From UBA1422 sp963676385 (GTDB lineage: Bacteria > Bacillota > Clostridia > Peptostreptococcales > Anaerovoracaceae), in the NCBI GenBank assembly GCA_963676385.2, contig CAXXMM010000014.1, forward strand, positions 558,001-622,000: a DNA stretch of 64,000 nucleotides, written 5' to 3'. Positions 43,155 to 52,346 of the stretch are shown here, piece after piece (within the stretch, counting starts at the first letter, position 1; every line of letters begins with the position of its first letter). A program made the position numbers and the translations under genes. Below the pieces are notes generated by a model. That model saw only the letters and a program-made list of their open reading frames with translations. It searched no databases and had not been told where the DNA came from.

Positions 43155-44906
43155 ATGTTATTGGAATGTATTAACCATCATAGCAATCTTCCCTTCCGCA
43201 TTGCATTTACCAATATCGCTGAGGAAGACAATCATTATCACAAAGAAATGGAGATTATGTTCGTCTTGCGCGGAACAACCAATTGTAAGATTCATCATTG
43301 GAACTATTCCATGTTGGCAGGAGATGTTCTCATGGTGGATACCGAAGACCTCCATCGAATTTACAATTCATCGGATGATATGCTTATGCTTACTATGCAT
43401 ATCGATCTGGAACATTTTACGGGAACATATCCTAACTTGGATTATATTATTTTTGCTCCTGAGGATTGTACTCAAGGTTCTGCGACAAAGCATCAAACTT
43501 TGAACAACAAAATGGCTTTTCTGAAAAGTCGCCTTGCAAAGATTATGTCGACTTTTATGGACAACAAAGATGATAGTGATTTGCTTATGAAGGAAATCAA
43601 TGAATTTGTCTTTATTCTAGTAAATCAGTTTCAAGGTTTTTTTGTTGAAGATATGCAGTTTAAGCTTGGTAACGATGATGCAAGCGAAATAGATCAAGCG
43701 CGGATATTGAGAATTGTCAAATATATTTACTTAAATTATGACAAGAAGATTACACTGGACGATCTTGCAGCCCTGGAATATTTAAGCACCTATTATATCT
43801 CCCATCTAATCAAAAAAGTGACAGGGCTGAGTTTCCAAAATTTCCTCAACTATACTCGCATTGAATTTGCTGAAAAGCTGTTGATAGAGGGGAAACTATC
43901 CTTAACTCAAATCAGTGAATTTTGCGGTTTTTCTTCTCTTGCATATTTTGACAGATGCTTTAAAATATGGCATGGTATAACCCCGGCCCAATATCGTCAC
44001 AAATTATGCCCCTGCCAACGTCGGTATGGGAAGGATTTTTCTCAAGAAGAAGCCATGACTCTCCTCCGCCATTATTGGGATGCCGGTTCGCCATATCAAA
44101 AAAATGACAGAATATCAAAGGCACCAGACCTCCTTTATATTCCTGTTAATGATTTATCTTCAACAGGCAAGAATTTTGGGAAGACTTTTTCTTTATGCCT
44201 ATTCATAGATTCTGTGGAAGACCTTTTTCGTGTATCTCATTATGAAAAAGAATTGATTGGGCTTTGCCCTTCCCATATTTATGTTGGCCCTACTGCCCAA
44301 AAATGCATATCAAGTCGACAGGCAGTATTGGATATATTGCATGTTTTTCTCAGTTATGGGTGTTTGGTGGAGTTTGTGAATGAGTGCCCTTCTTTACCTG
44401 ATATAAGCATTGATAATGTTGCAGAAGCCTTTGCCTATATGATGCATAAAAAAAATCCCTGTTTATCCATATTCGGCACGCAAAATTCACTTATTACACA
44501 AGATGGCCTCTTTACACCTTGGTACTATCTCCATGAGATTTTTTCCAAAATAAAAGGGAATGTCATCAGCCATGATAAACATTACATGAAAATAAGAAAT
44601 GAAGATATGCAGTGGATATTAGTATACCAGGAGACCAACAACTGTAGACTGAAGGCACATATTGATATTGGCGACGTATCGAAACGTTGTACCATAATAG
44701 AAAAAAGATTTTGCTCAAAAACCAGTTGTTACGAGGCTATCAACCAATTTGAGGAAGGCTCCATTGGGACGTGGGATTTCCAAGAATATATCAATCAATC
44801 TTCTGCCGGTATTTGCAAAATCAAATCATTATCGCCAGAAGAATCACCGACCTTTTGTCCGGAAATCGAACCCGGATCATTTGTGTGCTTTTGCGTCTGC
44901 TTTTAG
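43155..44906 (+). CDS. AraC-family regulator with large C-terminal domain
   Basis: A 583-residue regulator. The ATG at 43155 follows AAGGAGG. Residues 1-140 are a cupin-type sensing domain (EEDNHYHKEMEIMFVLRG and the DTEDLHRIYN turn). The AraC double helix-turn-helix spans about 190-290 (IVKYIYLNYDKKITLDDLA, then FSSLAYFDRCFKIWHGITP). The remaining 290 residues show the size and layout of a glycosidase-like C-terminal domain of the GH39 type found in some regulators, without clear catalytic residues. It is divergent from the saccharopine-dehydrogenase-like gene and likely controls that pair. The stop overlaps the ABC-F gene's stop by four bases. Confidence 0.82.
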   Translation: MLLECINHHSNLPFRIAFTNIAEEDNHYHKEMEIMFVLRGTTNCKIHHWNYSMLAGDVLMVDTEDLHRIYNSSDDMLMLTMHIDLEHFTGTYPNLDYIIFAPEDCTQGSATKHQTLNNKMAFLKSRLAKIMSTFMDNKDDSDLLMKEINEFVFILVNQFQGFFVEDMQFKLGNDDASEIDQARILRIVKYIYLNYDKKITLDDLAALEYLSTYYISHLIKKVTGLSFQNFLNYTRIEFAEKLLIEGKLSLTQISEFCGFSSLAYFDRCFKIWHGITPAQYRHKLCPCQRRYGKDFSQEEAMTLLRHYWDAGSPYQKNDRISKAPDLLYIPVNDLSSTGKNFGKTFSLCLFIDSVEDLFRVSHYEKELIGLCPSHIYVGPTAQKCISSRQAVLDILHVFLSYGCLVEFVNECPSLPDISIDNVAEAFAYMMHKKNPCLSIFGTQNSLITQDGLFTPWYYLHEIFSKIKGNVISHDKHYMKIRNEDMQWILVYQETNNCRLKAHIDIGDVSKRCTIIEKRFCSKTSCYEAINQFEEGSIGTWDFQEYINQSSAGICKIKSLSPEESPTFCPEIEPGSFVCFCVCF

Positions 44907-46690
44907 CGAAACAACTTTATAGCATCTATTTTTTCCGATAAATACAGCCATCGATTCATCTTGAGTTCTAGTGCCTTCTCTACCTCTTCCTTCTGGGCGG
45001 TGAGCTCTGAAAGTTTCATGTAATCGCTGGCCGCCTTTTGGATTTCCTCGGTGATGTCCCTCAAACGCTGCTCATCTTTGGCGATTTCCGATTCGATGTT
45101 TTTGAACTCATGTTGCTCAGAGAAGGATAATTTTAATTTGGGTTTGCTTCCCTCTTGGGTCCTTGGGGCTTTTTTGGTTGAGGCAGTCCTTTCCCGGCTT
45201 GGGCTTTTTGGGGAGGTCCTGCAAGCCAGATAATCGGAATAGCCGCCAAGACACGTTCGGATGGCGCCATTCTCACCAAATTCAAAGATGGTATCCACCA
45301 CTTTGTCCAGAAAATACCGATCATGAGACACCGCAATCACGGCTCCGTTAAACCGTTCTAAATAGTCTTCCAAGATGGCAAGCGTCTGGATATCCAAGTC
45401 GTTGGTAGGTTCATCCAGCAACAAAATATTAGGTGCCCCCATTAAAATCCCAAGCAAGTAAAGTCGTCTCCGCTCACCACCGGACAATCGATTGATTTCT
45501 GTCCACTGCATATCAGGACTAAAAAGAAATCGCTCCAGCATTTGGGATGCGGTAATGGTACCTGACCCGGTTTCAATGACTTCCGCAATCCCCCGAATAT
45601 AATCAATCCCACGAAGGGACAAATCCATCTCTTCGCCGGTCTGGGAGAAATACCCTATTTTTACAGTTGACCCTACGATAATCTCGCCGCTATCCGGTGC
45701 CATCTTGCCGCTGATAATATTCAAAAGCGTTGACTTTCCGCTTCCGTTTTTGCCCACAACTCCAATTCTACCATTGCGAAGTAGGTTATGGCTAAAATCA
45801 TTGATAATGGTATGGTCTCCAAATTTTTTAGTGATATTTTTGATTTCCACCGTCTTTTTTCCTAGGCGAGAAGACAAAGAATCCATCTCCAGTTTCTCAG
45901 ATTCTTCGGCTCCAATCTGCTCTTTTAAGGCCTCAAATCGCTGAATCCGACCTTTACTTTTTGTGGTTCTGGCCTGCGCCCCCCGACGTATCCATGCCAG
46001 CTCTTTTTTGTAAAGGCTCTGTCGTTTCCTTTCGCTGGCAATTTCCATTTCTTCCCGTTGTTCTTTTAATTCAAGATATTTGGAATAATTGCCGGGATAT
46101 TCATACAGGCTGCCCTTTTCAATTTCCACAATTCGATTGGTGACCCGCTCCAAAAAGTAACGATCATGGGTGACCATAACGATGGCCCCTGTATATTTCT
46201 TCAGATAGCTTTCCAGCCACTCTATCATCTCGTTGTCAAGATGGTTGGTAGGCTCATCCAAAATCAACACGTCGCAAGGATGGAGCAATGCACTGGCAAT
46301 GGCTACCCGTTTTTTTTGCCCGCCGGACAACAAACCCATGGATTTGTTAAATTCCGTGAACCCCAGTTTCGTCAGAATCCTTTTCGCCTCATAGGATTTG
46401 CTTTCGGCAAGTTCGGGGGAAATCCCGTGAAACACCTGCTCCAGGATCGTCAGTCCCTTCTGAAAAACCGGATTTTGAGGCAAAAATTCAATCCTCAGAT
46501 TCTGGTTCTTAATCAGATTGCCCGAATCGGGTTCTTCCTGGCCTGCAAGAATTTTGAGAAATGTTGATTTTCCCGTTCCGTTGATGCCGATGACCCCGAT
46601 TTTGTCGCCTTCATTGATGTAGATTGTAATATTGGAAAGCAAGGGTTTTTCTGTATAACTTTTGCTTATGTTTTCTGCAGTGAGCAGCAT
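44903..46690 (-). CDS. ABC-F ATPase (ribosome-associated translation factor type)
   Basis: A 595-residue soluble protein with two ABC domains and no membrane region. The ATG at 46690 has CAGGAGA upstream. The two Walker A motifs are GINGTGKST and GKNGSGKST, the signatures LLSGGQKKRVAIA and LSGGERRRLYL, and both Walker B/His segments are present (ILDEPTNHLD, LLDEPTNDLD). The C-terminal region is charged and coiled-coil (EIQKAASDYMKLSELTAQKE), as in Uup-like members. ABC-F proteins act on stalled ribosomes and some give antibiotic resistance; which applies here cannot be told. A Lys/Pro-rich linker precedes the coiled coil. Confidence 0.92.
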   Translation of the reverse strand: MLLTAENISKSYTEKPLLSNITIYINEGDKIGVIGINGTGKSTFLKILAGQEEPDSGNLIKNQNLRIEFLPQNPVFQKGLTILEQVFHGISPELAESKSYEAKRILTKLGFTEFNKSMGLLSGGQKKRVAIASALLHPCDVLILDEPTNHLDNEMIEWLESYLKKYTGAIVMVTHDRYFLERVTNRIVEIEKGSLYEYPGNYSKYLELKEQREEMEIASERKRQSLYKKELAWIRRGAQARTTKSKGRIQRFEALKEQIGAEESEKLEMDSLSSRLGKKTVEIKNITKKFGDHTIINDFSHNLLRNGRIGVVGKNGSGKSTLLNIISGKMAPDSGEIIVGSTVKIGYFSQTGEEMDLSLRGIDYIRGIAEVIETGSGTITASQMLERFLFSPDMQWTEINRLSGGERRRLYLLGILMGAPNILLLDEPTNDLDIQTLAILEDYLERFNGAVIAVSHDRYFLDKVVDTIFEFGENGAIRTCLGGYSDYLACRTSPKSPSRERTASTKKAPRTQEGSKPKLKLSFSEQHEFKNIESEIAKDEQRLRDITEEIQKAASDYMKLSELTAQKEEVEKALELKMNRWLYLSEKIDAIKLFR

Positions 46691-46766
46691 GTTTGTCTCC
46701 TGTTCTGTGGGAATATTATTCACACTCCATCTTGTCGTCATTTTATCATAGTGGTGAGGGATATAG

Positions 46767-46811
46767 GTAAAATTAAAAAAAATTACTCATGTTGTTTGTA
46801 CGTGAGTAATT
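46767..46811 (-). terminator. Terminator embedded in the 3' end of the YdcF-like gene
   Basis: AATTACTCA and TGAGTAATT pair across a loop of about 14 bases, followed on the minus strand by eight Ts. The hairpin overlaps the last dozen codons of the gene and its stop codon TAA lies in the T run. Confidence 0.75.
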
Positions 46812-47558
46812 GCCATATATGAAGTCTATGAAAAATACAATTTCTTCCCGAAGCATATAATGGGGCATTAACATGCCTCCGCCCTTCCCCCCAATGCCGT
46901 AGATTTTAGCATCTGTAAATCTTGACAAAATAAATTCAGAGCGGAAGACGTGAAATCCACTGGTAACCACCACCACTGTGTCTGGCGCCGAGTCTATTTT
47001 TTTCAGAGAGAACTTTAGATTTTCAACTGTTGTTTTGGCTTTTGTCTCGGTCTTGATTCTATCACGATTGATGCCCATATCAATCAATTGATTGGCAATG
47101 CAAGCCCCTTCACTGATTTTGTCTCCGACTCCTTGACCTCCGGAACAAACAACTTTTGTGTCAGGATTATTTATTAAATATTCATATGCTACCTGGATAC
47201 GATTTTCCAATATTTCCGAAGGCTGGTCTTTGTTGACGGCAGCCCCCAATACAATCATCACGTCACAATTGGCCGGCGCCGTAGATTCCGAATCCCGTAA
47301 AATGCAAACAAAAAAGATGACTGTGACCATGACCCCTGCAACAAAAACAGCGTCAAAAACGGTTGTCAAAACACGAGTCCATTTTTTACTTTTGGAAAAT
47401 CGTATTTTGACCAACACAAACATCAAAATGGCACAACCCAGAATCAACCAAATAACAAGAAAAGAAACCTGCCCAAATCTGATGTAGCATATGAAATAGT
47501 ACACCAGACAGGCAAGGCCTATTAGAAACTCAATTATCATGAAGGTTTTTCGAAACAT
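46773..47558 (-). CDS. YdcF/SanA-like DUF218 membrane protein
   Basis: A 261-residue protein with three to four membrane helices in the first 95 residues, followed by a DUF218 domain: CDVMIVLGAAVNKDQPS, ENRIQVAYEYL, VVCSGGQGVGDKISEG and KTTVENLKFSLKKI. SanA/ElyC-type members act at the cell envelope, with roles in wall or lipid-carrier metabolism, but the reaction is not known. The last codons are used as a terminator. It stands alone between the ABC-F gene and the GNAT gene. Confidence 0.82.
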   Translation of the reverse strand: MFRKTFMIIEFLIGLACLVYYFICYIRFGQVSFLVIWLILGCAILMFVLVKIRFSKSKKWTRVLTTVFDAVFVAGVMVTVIFFVCILRDSESTAPANCDVMIVLGAAVNKDQPSEILENRIQVAYEYLINNPDTKVVCSGGQGVGDKISEGACIANQLIDMGINRDRIKTETKAKTTVENLKFSLKKIDSAPDTVVVVTSGFHVFRSEFILSRFTDAKIYGIGGKGGGMLMPHYMLREEIVFFIDFIYGNYSRTNNMSNFF

Positions 47559-47604
47559 TTGGTTCCTTTGTAAAGTGGTTTGCTCGTCAGGAAAACACCT
47601 ACCC

Positions 47605-48249
47605 TTATTGTATGGTGGAGTGGCTGTAAATGAAAAATTCTTCCTGGCTTGGCTGGTATTGTTTCTCCAGATTATCCAAGGTCTGCTCGAAGCGTTCTGC
47701 TTCTTCTACATCAATCTCCATCACACTACTTTGATGGTACATCCATTTTCTTCCGTCCAAAACCCCGGGTTTCAGTTCTTTTACCAGCATTGCCGTGGGA
47801 TAGATTTCATTTTCAAGGCAGACATTGTACTTTTGACAGCTTTTAAAACCCCGTCTCACATAGTTCCCCGGGGTTCCAAATATAACAATGACATCATAGC
47901 CTAGGGCCGCCGCCCTTTCAAAGGAATCCTCCATAAGTTGTTTCCCATATCCCAGTCTCTGGTATTCCGGCAAGATACAAACCGGTCCAAAAGTAAGGAT
48001 TTCTTTTTCTCCCCCGGCTTCATCCACTAGTTTAGCTTTGGTATACATGATATTTCCAACAATCTGACCATCCACTTCAATGACCAGATCCAACGTTGGC
48101 AAAAAATCCTCGTGGGATCGCATCACATGCACTAAATAGTGTTCGTTGCATCCGGGAATATATAAATTCCAAAAGGATTTTCTTGTGATTTCTTCAACTA
48201 TCTTAAAATCCGTTTCTTCTTCATTTCTAATATTAATGATTTTTTTCAT
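47605..48249 (-). CDS. GNAT-family N-acetyltransferase (YhbS-like)
   Basis: A 214-residue acetyltransferase. The acetyl-CoA motif is ILPEYQRLGYGKQLM, followed by GYDVIVIFGTPGNYVRRGF, the pattern of COG3153 (YhbS) members. It starts MKKIINIRNEEETDFKIVEE. Substrate unknown. The C-terminus is longer than usual by about 50 acidic residues. It is the last gene of a run with the DUF3795 gene, whose stop is four bases before its start. Confidence 0.85.
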   Translation of the reverse strand: MKKIINIRNEEETDFKIVEEITRKSFWNLYIPGCNEHYLVHVMRSHEDFLPTLDLVIEVDGQIVGNIMYTKAKLVDEAGGEKEILTFGPVCILPEYQRLGYGKQLMEDSFERAAALGYDVIVIFGTPGNYVRRGFKSCQKYNVCLENEIYPTAMLVKELKPGVLDGRKWMYHQSSVMEIDVEEAERFEQTLDNLEKQYQPSQEEFFIYSHSTIQ

Positions 48250-48253
48250 TTTG

Positions 48254-48700
48254 TTATTCCTCGTTCCATCGATATTTTTTATTCTGAATCAGGGTATCCA
48301 TGTCACAGCTTAAACAGAGTCCATTGTGGCAACAAATTGTCCCACCGCAGCCAGCACATTTCCATTTTTCTGATTCTCTCTCCAAAAATCCTTCCATGCC
48401 ATTTTCTTTGATGAAATTAAGATTTTCAATCATACTCATGTGATATTTTGTACGGTATCGCTTATCCAGAGATTTTAAACGTTTACAGGGGTACTCTTTG
48501 CATTCAAAACAAAATCGGAGTTTTCCCTGCCCAAGAAGTTGACACCGATCCCCCATGTGGGTGCAATTTTTGCCTCTGAGAATACATCCGGGGCAATAGG
48601 ACCGATGAAATCCACGTTTGTTTAGATCCTTTTCTTTAAATTGGTATGCAATGCATAAACTACAATTCATACCACATGGGGCAATCATGTTTTCATTCAT
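48254..48700 (-). CDS. Cysteine-rich DUF3795 protein
   Basis: A 148-residue protein with 18 or so cysteines, most of them in short pairs: MNCSLC, YCPGC, FCFECKEYPC and CAGCGGTICCHNGLCLSCD. The ATG at 48700 has GGAGGT at seven bases; a longer reading exists. DUF3795 proteins probably bind zinc or Fe-S clusters, with no known function. The start overlaps the end of the 45-residue gene, so the two are coupled. Confidence 0.82.
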   Translation of the reverse strand: MNENMIAPCGMNCSLCIAYQFKEKDLNKRGFHRSYCPGCILRGKNCTHMGDRCQLLGQGKLRFCFECKEYPCKRLKSLDKRYRTKYHMSMIENLNFIKENGMEGFLERESEKWKCAGCGGTICCHNGLCLSCDMDTLIQNKKYRWNEE

Positions 48701-48830
48701 CCGAATTACCTCCACTATGGTTCTGCTCTTGAATCAACGCCTCCAACCCAACCAGCAATTCACTGTTTCTAGGCACAAGAATGACGTTCTTGCTTTTTAT
48801 TCTTTTTTGAGCCTCATCAAGCCAATTCAT
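48693..48830 (-). CDS. Small 45-residue protein
   Basis: A short gene starting at ATG 48830 (GAAAGGGAA upstream), sequence MNWLDEAQKRIKSKNVILVP onward. It ends over the ribosome binding site and first codons of the DUF3795 gene. It sits five bases after the DUF3788 gene, in a run of four minus-strand genes. No motif recognised; mixed charged and hydrophobic, no membrane helix. Real by spacing and coupling, but short. Confidence 0.5.
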   Translation of the reverse strand: MNWLDEAQKRIKSKNVILVPRNSELLVGLEALIQEQNHSGGNSDE

Positions 48831-48834
48831 ATAT

Positions 48835-49296
48835 TCATTTCCCTTTCTTGAATTCAACAAGCGTATCAACCGCATCAAACATTTCATCGGAATGTAAGTT
48901 AAAAACAATGGGAAAAAACTTTAACTTCCCCATTTGATTTGAATCCACAATCATTTGTTTCAGTTTGTGGTCAATGAGAAGGTCAAGTATGGCTCCACGG
49001 GACTTCTCCGGTACATAGATATTGACCCTAAAAAATCCATCCCAAACGGACAACCAAAATACGGTTACTTCATTTTGACCGCCGCGAATCCCTACCCACT
49101 TGTAAAGGCCTTTTGCAAGCCACGCCTTTCCATCAGTGTAGTAGCGCCATTCCAACTGAACCTCATGGTTCTCAAGGCGACTGACAAACTGAACATAGGC
49201 GGCGTAGGCCTCTCCCAGCGCTTCCGAGATAACCTCTTTTGTGGGTTGTACGTTGGAATCCCTAAGTAATTGGTGCTTCTCAATCATATTCTTCAA
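48835..49296 (-). CDS. DUF3788 family protein
   Basis: A 153-residue protein. It resembles DUF3788: QLEWRYYTDGKAWLAKGLYK, FWLSVWDGFFRVNIYVPEKS and LKFFPIVFNLHSDEMFDAV. These proteins are about 140 residues with an unknown role and resemble small YdaT/DUF1801-like barrels. A TTG at 49296 fits best with the AGGAGG at 11 bases; an ATG at 49287 is nine bases further on. First gene of the short operon DUF3788, 45-residue gene, DUF3795 and GNAT. Confidence 0.78.
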   Translation of the reverse strand: MKNMIEKHQLLRDSNVQPTKEVISEALGEAYAAYVQFVSRLENHEVQLEWRYYTDGKAWLAKGLYKWVGIRGGQNEVTVFWLSVWDGFFRVNIYVPEKSRGAILDLLIDHKLKQMIVDSNQMGKLKFFPIVFNLHSDEMFDAVDTLVEFKKGK

Positions 49297-49352
49297 CTTC
49301 AGTTATGTCCTCCTCTACAATTATATCAAAAACGCAATACCTTTTTTAAATT

Positions 49353-50054
49353 TCATTTCGTTATATGGAACATTTGCTTTTTTTCTGTGTGATCCCAGTC
49401 TCTGTCCTCACACCAATAAACAATGTTATCTGTGACATCAAAAACCATTGATACAACAGTGGGGCATACTGTCTGGGCTGTCTCTTTTAGTATTTCAAAA
49501 CAATCCGAAATGCCAAAGTCCTCTTTGGCTTCTTCTAACATTTGAATCGCCTTGTTGTATCTATCCCACCCCATCCAAGGATGTTTTTCAGTATCCCCTT
49601 TGAATGGGGAAAAGTTTGTCAGAACAGAATATGCAGGCTTTGGTATATATTGATAGCCTTGCCCGGGAATGATTTGAAGCACATTGCCTTCTTTATCCGA
49701 CAACTGAGATTGAAAGGTAACACCTGGCACGCTGGAAATATTGTTGTGCGCTGCAATCTCTTTCACCTCTTCAAGGGTCTTTTTTCCCAAAAGCAAATCA
49801 ATATCCAGCATAATAATGTTATGGGCATCTGCACTGACAGGATCGCTTCTCTTATCATATGGCCAGCAAGTAGGCATGGCTACAAAGTCGCCTCTCTCAT
49901 TTGCACCAAAAAGAGGAAGCCATCCCTCTATTTTATCAAGGACGGCAATATAAACCCTGCTGTCTTCCGCCACAACCTTGTATTTCATGTCCAAAATATC
50001 AAGATTCCAGCCGATAATGGTCTTGTTACGATTTGATACAATCCCTGTACACAT
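49353..50054 (-). CDS. Ntn-hydrolase of the choloylglycine/penicillin acylase family
   Basis: A 233-residue protein. It begins Met-Cys (MCTGIVSNRN), where removal of Met exposes Cys2 as the N-terminal nucleophile. Further family features are IIGWNLDILDMKY, LFGANERGDFVAMP and IPGQGYQYIPKPAYSVLTN. Related enzymes cleave bile-salt amides, penicillin V or acyl-homoserine lactones; the substrate here is open. At 233 residues it is shorter than typical members (about 320), so part of the fold is trimmed. Single gene, cytoplasmic by lack of signal. Confidence 0.75.
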   Translation of the reverse strand: MCTGIVSNRNKTIIGWNLDILDMKYKVVAEDSRVYIAVLDKIEGWLPLFGANERGDFVAMPTCWPYDKRSDPVSADAHNIIMLDIDLLLGKKTLEEVKEIAAHNNISSVPGVTFQSQLSDKEGNVLQIIPGQGYQYIPKPAYSVLTNFSPFKGDTEKHPWMGWDRYNKAIQMLEEAKEDFGISDCFEILKETAQTVCPTVVSMVFDVTDNIVYWCEDRDWDHTEKKQMFHITK

Positions 50055-50191
50055 AATGTTCTCCTACATCCAAATCCTTATTGATTTAAAGTTGCATGAT
50101 TCTATATTCTTGTCTGTGATTAGCATAGCGTTCCTTTCCCATGTTAAGCGTTTGGCATCAGCGAATCAAAGATTCATATGCAAAAAATGCG

Positions 50192-50962
50192 TTACAGTTT
50201 CCTTGCCTTTATGCAGAAAGTTATGGGGAACATCTTTGCCTTTTTCATTTTATCGCTGAGTTCATCTGTTGTTTCCATGGTTTCTTCATCCGTCTCTTCA
50301 ACCATTTCTTCAACAACAAATCCGGCTTGTGCCAGGGCATTGATATAAGTTGACATTTTTCGATTGCACAAAATGATTTCACTTCCATCGGCAGGCATCG
50401 TAAAGTACGCTTCATCAAAATAGTTGTTATTAAAAATCAAGGTGTTCTTTTCCACCACATCTTTTCGTTCTTCGCGGGACCAAGCCACGCAATAATTCAA
50501 TGGGTGATGCCAACTGAAAATAAAAATGCCGTCTTTCACCAAATATGTTGCAATTTTTTTGAAAGTTTCCTGCAGGTCTGTTGACCAGCCAATTCCATAA
50601 ATCGAGTAAACAAAATCGAAATAATTGGTTGGAATATCCGATTCTGCCTCCATGGAGTCACAAATTAGCTTTGCCGTGTATCCATTTTTTTGTAAATATG
50701 CGTCTGCATTGTTGATTTGCTTCTGTGAAAAATCCACACCCCATAGTTCAGCGGCGCCTCTATCTCCGTGGTATTTTAAGGAGTGGCCACTGCCGCAACA
50801 GATTTCCAATAATTTTTTGCCGGAAACATCTCCAAATAAATGCAACTCCTCCTCTGTCACAAAGTGGATTCCATAGGTCGGCAGCGTTGTCGCTCCAAAC
50901 CATAAGTCTGCATTTGAATCCCAATATTTTTTATTGGTGTTTCGTATTTCATCCCTATCCAT
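50192..50962 (-). CDS. Class I SAM-dependent methyltransferase
   Basis: A 256-residue protein. The ATG at 50962 is preferred to one four codons upstream because the latter has no room for a ribosome binding site. It shows the SAM motif LLEICCGSGHSLKYHGDRGA with the acidic residue at the end of the next strand (LWGVDFSQKQI), then SYFDFVYSIYGIGW-like motif IV and a C-terminal small-molecule part rich in acidic residues (EEMVEETDEETMET). Probably methylates a small molecule; target unknown. No neighbour in the same operon. Confidence 0.88.
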   Translation of the reverse strand: MDRDEIRNTNKKYWDSNADLWFGATTLPTYGIHFVTEEELHLFGDVSGKKLLEICCGSGHSLKYHGDRGAAELWGVDFSQKQINNADAYLQKNGYTAKLICDSMEAESDIPTNYFDFVYSIYGIGWSTDLQETFKKIATYLVKDGIFIFSWHHPLNYCVAWSREERKDVVEKNTLIFNNNYFDEAYFTMPADGSEIILCNRKMSTYINALAQAGFVVEEMVEETDEETMETTDELSDKMKKAKMFPITFCIKARKL

Positions 50963-51080
50963 AAAGTATAACATCCTCTCGTTTTACAAACTGAAATGAG
51001 CGACAAAGGCCTATGCCTATTGTATCATTATTGCTCTTTGGAGGAAAGTAATATGGAATTCGATTCATATCATCACCCAC

Positions 51081-51133
51081 AAAAAAAAACGGCTCATCAG
51101 ATGCGATTTGAAAAATCAAACTGATGAGTCGCC
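51081..51133 (-). terminator. Terminator after the HAAAP permease
   Basis: CTCATCAG and CTGATGAG pair, with an inner hairpin of AAATC and GATTT-like bases, and a run of nine Ts follows on the minus strand. It lies 25 bases after the stop codon. Confidence 0.8.
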
Positions 51134-51157
51134 AATTTGGTGTCGAATGAAACCAAG

Positions 51158-52315
51158 CTATATGGTAACCATTGAGCCATATACCATAAATACATATCCC
51201 AGTAAAACAAGAAACAGCACAGGTGTGGATCCTAATTTGCCTAGGCTCCATCCCTTGTTAAGGTTAACGTGGGCTTTTCTGTCAAGCCGATATGTCGGTA
51301 TCACAAGAATCGCAATCAATACGCCAATCGCACCACCTGCCAGTCTCATAAAGTCCAGGAATCCAGCAAATCCAAACACTGCAATGAGAAATGATGGAAG
51401 TGTGGCAATCAGGCAAGCCATCCCGGAACTGATCTTCAGTCGGTCTATTATGATGTCTGCACACGCCAGCGCAGTGGCCCAGTAGGAAGTGACCATCGCC
51501 AGCAAAACAAAAAATGCGCCGGCTAGGCTTGCCCAGCTTCCTATGCCCTTTGCCCAACCAATAATTGCCACCTCGGTTACAGGATTTGATGCTGCCATGG
51601 TACATAAAGTAATTGAAATAATAATCAGCATATTTATTGCAATGCCCAAAATGACGGCTTTCGCCACTTTTTTCCCATCTCTCGACAGTCCAACAGCCGC
51701 CTGGGGCACAGAGAAATAAGCAGAAAAGCTAAACATAATCATTCCATACAGGGCCGCCGCTTTATTCCCTACAAAAGGTCCCCCCGGCAAAGGATTCAGA
51801 TGAATCGTCAGTGTTGTAACAATTAATATTGTCATAATGATGATGATGCCGCCAACCGCAAACTTTTCGAAGATGCCCATAATTTTCAGCCCGAAGAAAA
51901 TAACCCCTGCAGCAATGATGAAGAACAATGTTTCGGCAATCCAAATGGGCATTCCGGTGAGAGATTCAATTATCTCAGCGGCTCCAATCACATAGGCTGC
52001 CAGGGTTGCAACCAACGTTACTGCCATTGCGCCAAAGAATATCCATATGCATACTTTCCCAATTGGACCTTTGAAAACATATTTTCCCAGTACTTCTATC
52101 AATTGAAAACTTTCTGTATTCCTGCAGAACACTTCTGCAATCATCAAATGAAGCAAGACACTTACCGCAAATGCCACTGCAAAGACAAGTGCAGTCGTTG
52201 CAATCCCATTTGTAGACGCCAGATATGGTACCGCCATGACGCCGCCCCCGATACCGCAGCCGGCCACAATGCTGGTTGCCTCGAAAAAAGTCAATTCTTT
52301 TTTTTGATTGGCCAT
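51158..52315 (-). CDS. Aromatic/hydroxy amino acid permease-type transporter (HAAAP-like)
   Basis: A 385-residue transporter with eleven hydrophobic segments. The ATG at 52315 has AAAGGAGG. The N-terminus TSIVAGCGIGGGVMAVPYLA is typical of the aromatic amino acid permease and related APC transporters. A GPFVGNKAAALYGMIMFSFS segment follows. Its start is 32 bases after the carboxylesterase stop, so both probably belong to one transcript from the sigma-54 promoter at 53917. A terminator follows. Cargo unknown. Confidence 0.82.
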   Translation of the reverse strand: MANQKKELTFFEATSIVAGCGIGGGVMAVPYLASTNGIATTALVFAVAFAVSVLLHLMIAEVFCRNTESFQLIEVLGKYVFKGPIGKVCIWIFFGAMAVTLVATLAAYVIGAAEIIESLTGMPIWIAETLFFIIAAGVIFFGLKIMGIFEKFAVGGIIIIMTILIVTTLTIHLNPLPGGPFVGNKAAALYGMIMFSFSAYFSVPQAAVGLSRDGKKVAKAVILGIAINMLIIISITLCTMAASNPVTEVAIIGWAKGIGSWASLAGAFFVLLAMVTSYWATALACADIIIDRLKISSGMACLIATLPSFLIAVFGFAGFLDFMRLAGGAIGVLIAILVIPTYRLDRKAHVNLNKGWSLGKLGSTPVLFLVLLGYVFMVYGSMVTI

Positions 52316-52346
52316 ATTGTCCTCCTTTGCATTCCTAATATACAAT

